Below are positions 7,021 to 8,510 of a stretch of 8,510 bases of DNA, piece by piece. A model generated the notes under the pieces. It worked only from the letters and a program-made list of their open reading frames with translations. It was not told the DNA's origin and searched no databases. How positions within the stretch are numbered: position 1 is the first letter of the stretch; each line of letters starts with the position of its first letter. The stretch comes from an uncultured Geobacteraceae bacterium (GTDB taxonomy: Bacteria > Desulfobacterota > Desulfuromonadia > Geobacterales > Pseudopelobacteraceae): the NCBI GenBank assembly GCA_903879825.1, contig CAIRND010000564.1, positions 1 through 8,510 on the forward strand, in the 5' to 3' direction. Both the position numbers and the translations under genes were made by a program.

Positions 7021-8121
7021 ATGAACCACGAAATGATCGGTAATTACATGGCTCACGGTTTTTGTTTTTCGTGGGAGCCGGGCCTGGTATGGCTTCACGT
7101 GATCTCCGATGTTTTTACCGGAATTGCGTACTACGCCATTGCCCTTGCCATGGCATATTTTGCCTACAAGAGAAGAGATCTCCCTTTTATTATGGTATTT
7201 CTTTTTTTCGGTCTCTTTATCCTCGCATGCGGTACAACTCACTTCTTTGCTGCGTATACGATCTATGTGCCTGACTACTGGCCAGAAGGGTACATAAAGG
7301 CATGTACTATGGTGGTTTCTGTCATTGCTGCGATATTGTTCATTCCGAAGATTCCGGTAGCTATCGAGATGCCGAGTATGGCAAAAACGCTGAAAGATTT
7401 ACAGATAGTGAGCGCAGAGCAACAGCGGACTGAAGAGGAGCTGAATCGGAAGATTGCTGATCTGGAACGATTTGCCAACACCGTTTCCCACGATTTGAAG
7501 AGCCCGGTCATCACAATCAAGGGATTCGCCGGTTCTCTGCAAAAAGACCTTGAGGATGGCAACTATCAGCGCATGGCGAGCGACTTGAAACGGGTAAGTG
7601 CGGCAGCTGACAAGATGAACGCTTTGCTGCGTGATTTGCTTGAACTCTCAACTATCGGCGCTGTTGTCCATACCCCCGAACCGGTGGATATGAATCTGCT
7701 GATAGATGATGTTCTGGCTCAGTTGAACGGAGCTTTGAACGCTCGCACCATTACTGTCACCGTACAGTCAGACCTGCCTGTCGTGCAGTGCGACCGGCGG
7801 CGCATGGCTGAGGTTGTTCAAAACCTGCTTGAGAATTCCATTAATTACATGGGGGATCAGGCGGTGCCGCAGATACAGTTTGGGCTACGGGATGAAAATG
7901 GTAGCACTGTCTTTTTTGTGCAGGACAACGGCATAGGTATTGATGCACGCTACCACCAGCTCGTTTTTGGTCTGTTCAATAAACTGGATGCCAAAAGCAC
8001 TGGTACCGGTGTCGGTCTGGCATTGGTCAAGCGCATCATAGAGGTGCATAGCGGCCGGGTCTGGGTGGAGTCGGATGGGGTGGGGAAGGGGAGTCGGTTT
8101 TGTTTTACTGTCGGGGGATGA
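7021..8121 (+). CDS. Histidine kinase with ethylene-receptor-like N-terminal membrane domain
   Basis: The first ~112 residues form three hydrophobic helices (about 24-48, 54-78, 91-111) that match the ethylene-binding domain of plant ETR1 and cyanobacterial homologs. Matching landmarks are HGFCFSWEPGLVWLHV, SDVF with D30 (ETR1 D25), Y37 (Y32), I40 (I35), I67 (I62), and ACGTTH with C70 and H74 (the Cu(I)-ligand positions C65/H69). ETR1 P36 is replaced by A41. No GAF domain follows, unlike plant receptors. A coiled linker (about 124-150) leads straight to HisKA (TVSHDLKSP, His157) and HATPase with N-box 267-272, G1 at D302 (DNGIGI) and G2 at 328-333 (GTGVGL). AAGGGG at 7009-7014 precedes the ATG by six bases, and the previous stop is ten bases upstream, indicating one operon. 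There is no receiver of its own. The downstream single-domain receiver is the obvious partner. Domain identity is strong; ethylene as the real ligand is inference. Confidence 0.9.
   Translation: MNHEMIGNYMAHGFCFSWEPGLVWLHVISDVFTGIAYYAIALAMAYFAYKRRDLPFIMVFLFFGLFILACGTTHFFAAYTIYVPDYWPEGYIKACTMVVSVIAAILFIPKIPVAIEMPSMAKTLKDLQIVSAEQQRTEEELNRKIADLERFANTVSHDLKSPVITIKGFAGSLQKDLEDGNYQRMASDLKRVSAAADKMNALLRDLLELSTIGAVVHTPEPVDMNLLIDDVLAQLNGALNARTITVTVQSDLPVVQCDRRRMAEVVQNLLENSINYMGDQAVPQIQFGLRDENGSTVFFVQDNGIGIDARYHQLVFGLFNKLDAKSTGTGVGLALVKRIIEVHSGRVWVESDGVGKGSRFCFTVGG
8041..8090 (+). repeat. Direct repeat copy 2 in the kinase 3' end
   Basis: This copy is the partner of 6915-6964. It has three mismatches in the first 18 bases, then 32 identical bases (8059-8090). 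A further 12 identical bases (TGAGGGCTTTTA) occur at 6998-7009 and 8119-8130. In the first copy they are coding and in the second they include the TGA stop. Confidence 0.9.
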
Positions 8122-8163
8122 GGGCTTTTATCTTAAAAAGCTCGCTCTACGTAATTATAATTC

Positions 8164-8169
8164 AGGAGG
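8164..8169 (+). promoter_or_regulatory. Strong Shine-Dalgarno site of the response regulator
   Basis: A perfect AGGAGG lies seven bases before the ATG at 8177. It is the strongest ribosome site in the window. This suggests the small receiver is made in excess over the kinases of the same transcript. The 55-base gap before the ATG shows no clear terminator. Confidence 0.8.
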
Positions 8170-8176
8170 TACAACA

Positions 8177-8510
8177 ATGAATGGTGAACCATTGACAATT
8201 TTACTGGTCGAAGATAACCCTGATCACGCCGAGTTGATAATGCGCAATATGGAGGATTTTCAGGTAGCCAATAATATCTTTCATGTGGAGGACGGTGAAG
8301 CGGCCCTTGATTATCTGTATGGGCGGGGTGTGTACGCTGACCGGATAACCTATCCTTTGCCTAATCTTATGCTGCTTGACCTGCGCCTGCCCAAGATAGA
8401 CGGACTGGAAGTGCTTAAAGCTGTCAAGACTGATGAAGCTCTGCGGCCACTGCCGGTGGTGATCTTAACCACCTCGGATGCTGAACGTGATATGGCAATG
8501 GCCTACGAAT
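8177..8510 (+). CDS. CheY/Rcp1-like single-domain response regulator (3' end outside the window)
   Basis: The frame encodes 111 residues (MNGEPLTILLVEDNPDHAEL onward) and runs off the window edge. It is a receiver of the type found next to phytochrome-like kinases (Rcp1 family), with acidic pocket E12/D13, phospho-acceptor D68 in LLDLRLPKIDG, and T98 in VVILTTS. The conserved Lys should lie just beyond the end. The insertion DYLYGRGVYADRITYPLPN between helix 2 and strand 3 is typical of this subfamily, which usually totals about 140-150 residues with no output domain. It follows two kinases of the matching HisKA type (SHDLKSP) in the same direction and is probably phosphorylated by them. A C-terminal output domain cannot be excluded because the gene is cut. 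Confidence 0.92.
   Translation, partial: MNGEPLTILLVEDNPDHAELIMRNMEDFQVANNIFHVEDGEAALDYLYGRGVYADRITYPLPNLMLLDLRLPKIDGLEVLKAVKTDEALRPLPVVILTTSDAERDMAMAYE

Noticed and set aside
287..7562. Several minus-strand open frames of 66-121 codons opposite the kinases.
   Set aside because: They lie inside strongly supported genes, show no family motifs or ribosome sites, and have shadow-frame composition.
8124..8141. GCTTTT/AAAAGC hairpin after the ethylene-receptor-like kinase.
   Set aside because: The stem is mostly A-T with no U-tract, so it is unlikely to stop transcription before the response regulator.

Overview
The window is a dense two-component signalling locus, read almost entirely on the + strand. 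GC content looks close to 50%. It contains many PAS, Cache and hybrid histidine kinases, a short CheR-type methyltransferase and good Shine-Dalgarno sites. This suits a free-living, sensor-rich Gram-negative bacterium. The style of the kinases recalls Geobacter and Desulfuromonas relatives, but that placement is inference, because no rRNA or housekeeping marker is present.

Layout. Bases 1-29 are the last codons of an upstream gene, followed by a hairpin terminator (42-78). Bases 104-2224 encode a membrane hybrid kinase (two TM helices, two PAS domains, HisKA, HATPase, receiver). A 63-base gap leads to a short CheR-like methyltransferase (2288-2884) that lacks the usual N-terminal domain. A 303-base AT-rich gap (2885-3187) holds a stem-loop at 3060-3092 that probably ends this first unit.

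A second, tightly packed unit follows. It starts with a soluble receiver-kinase-receiver protein (3188-4825), which overlaps the next start codon by ATGA. Next is a Cache-HAMP-PAS histidine kinase (4822-7010) whose frame is broken inside the PAS domain near 6229-6237. Ten bases later comes a histidine kinase with an ethylene-receptor-like three-helix membrane domain (7021-8121). Last is a CheY/Rcp1-like single-domain response regulator (8177 to beyond the window end).

How they may work together (inference). The Cache kinase and the ethylene-receptor-like kinase share closely related catalytic cores, including a perfect 32-bp direct repeat at the 3' ends. Both could phosphorylate the adjacent small receiver. 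The two hybrid kinases carry their own receivers, but the window has no Hpt domain and no DNA-binding output domain, so the final output lies elsewhere. The most notable items are the ethylene-binding-type sensor, the frameshifted Cache kinase, the recent exchange or duplication between neighbouring kinases, and the minimal CheR.
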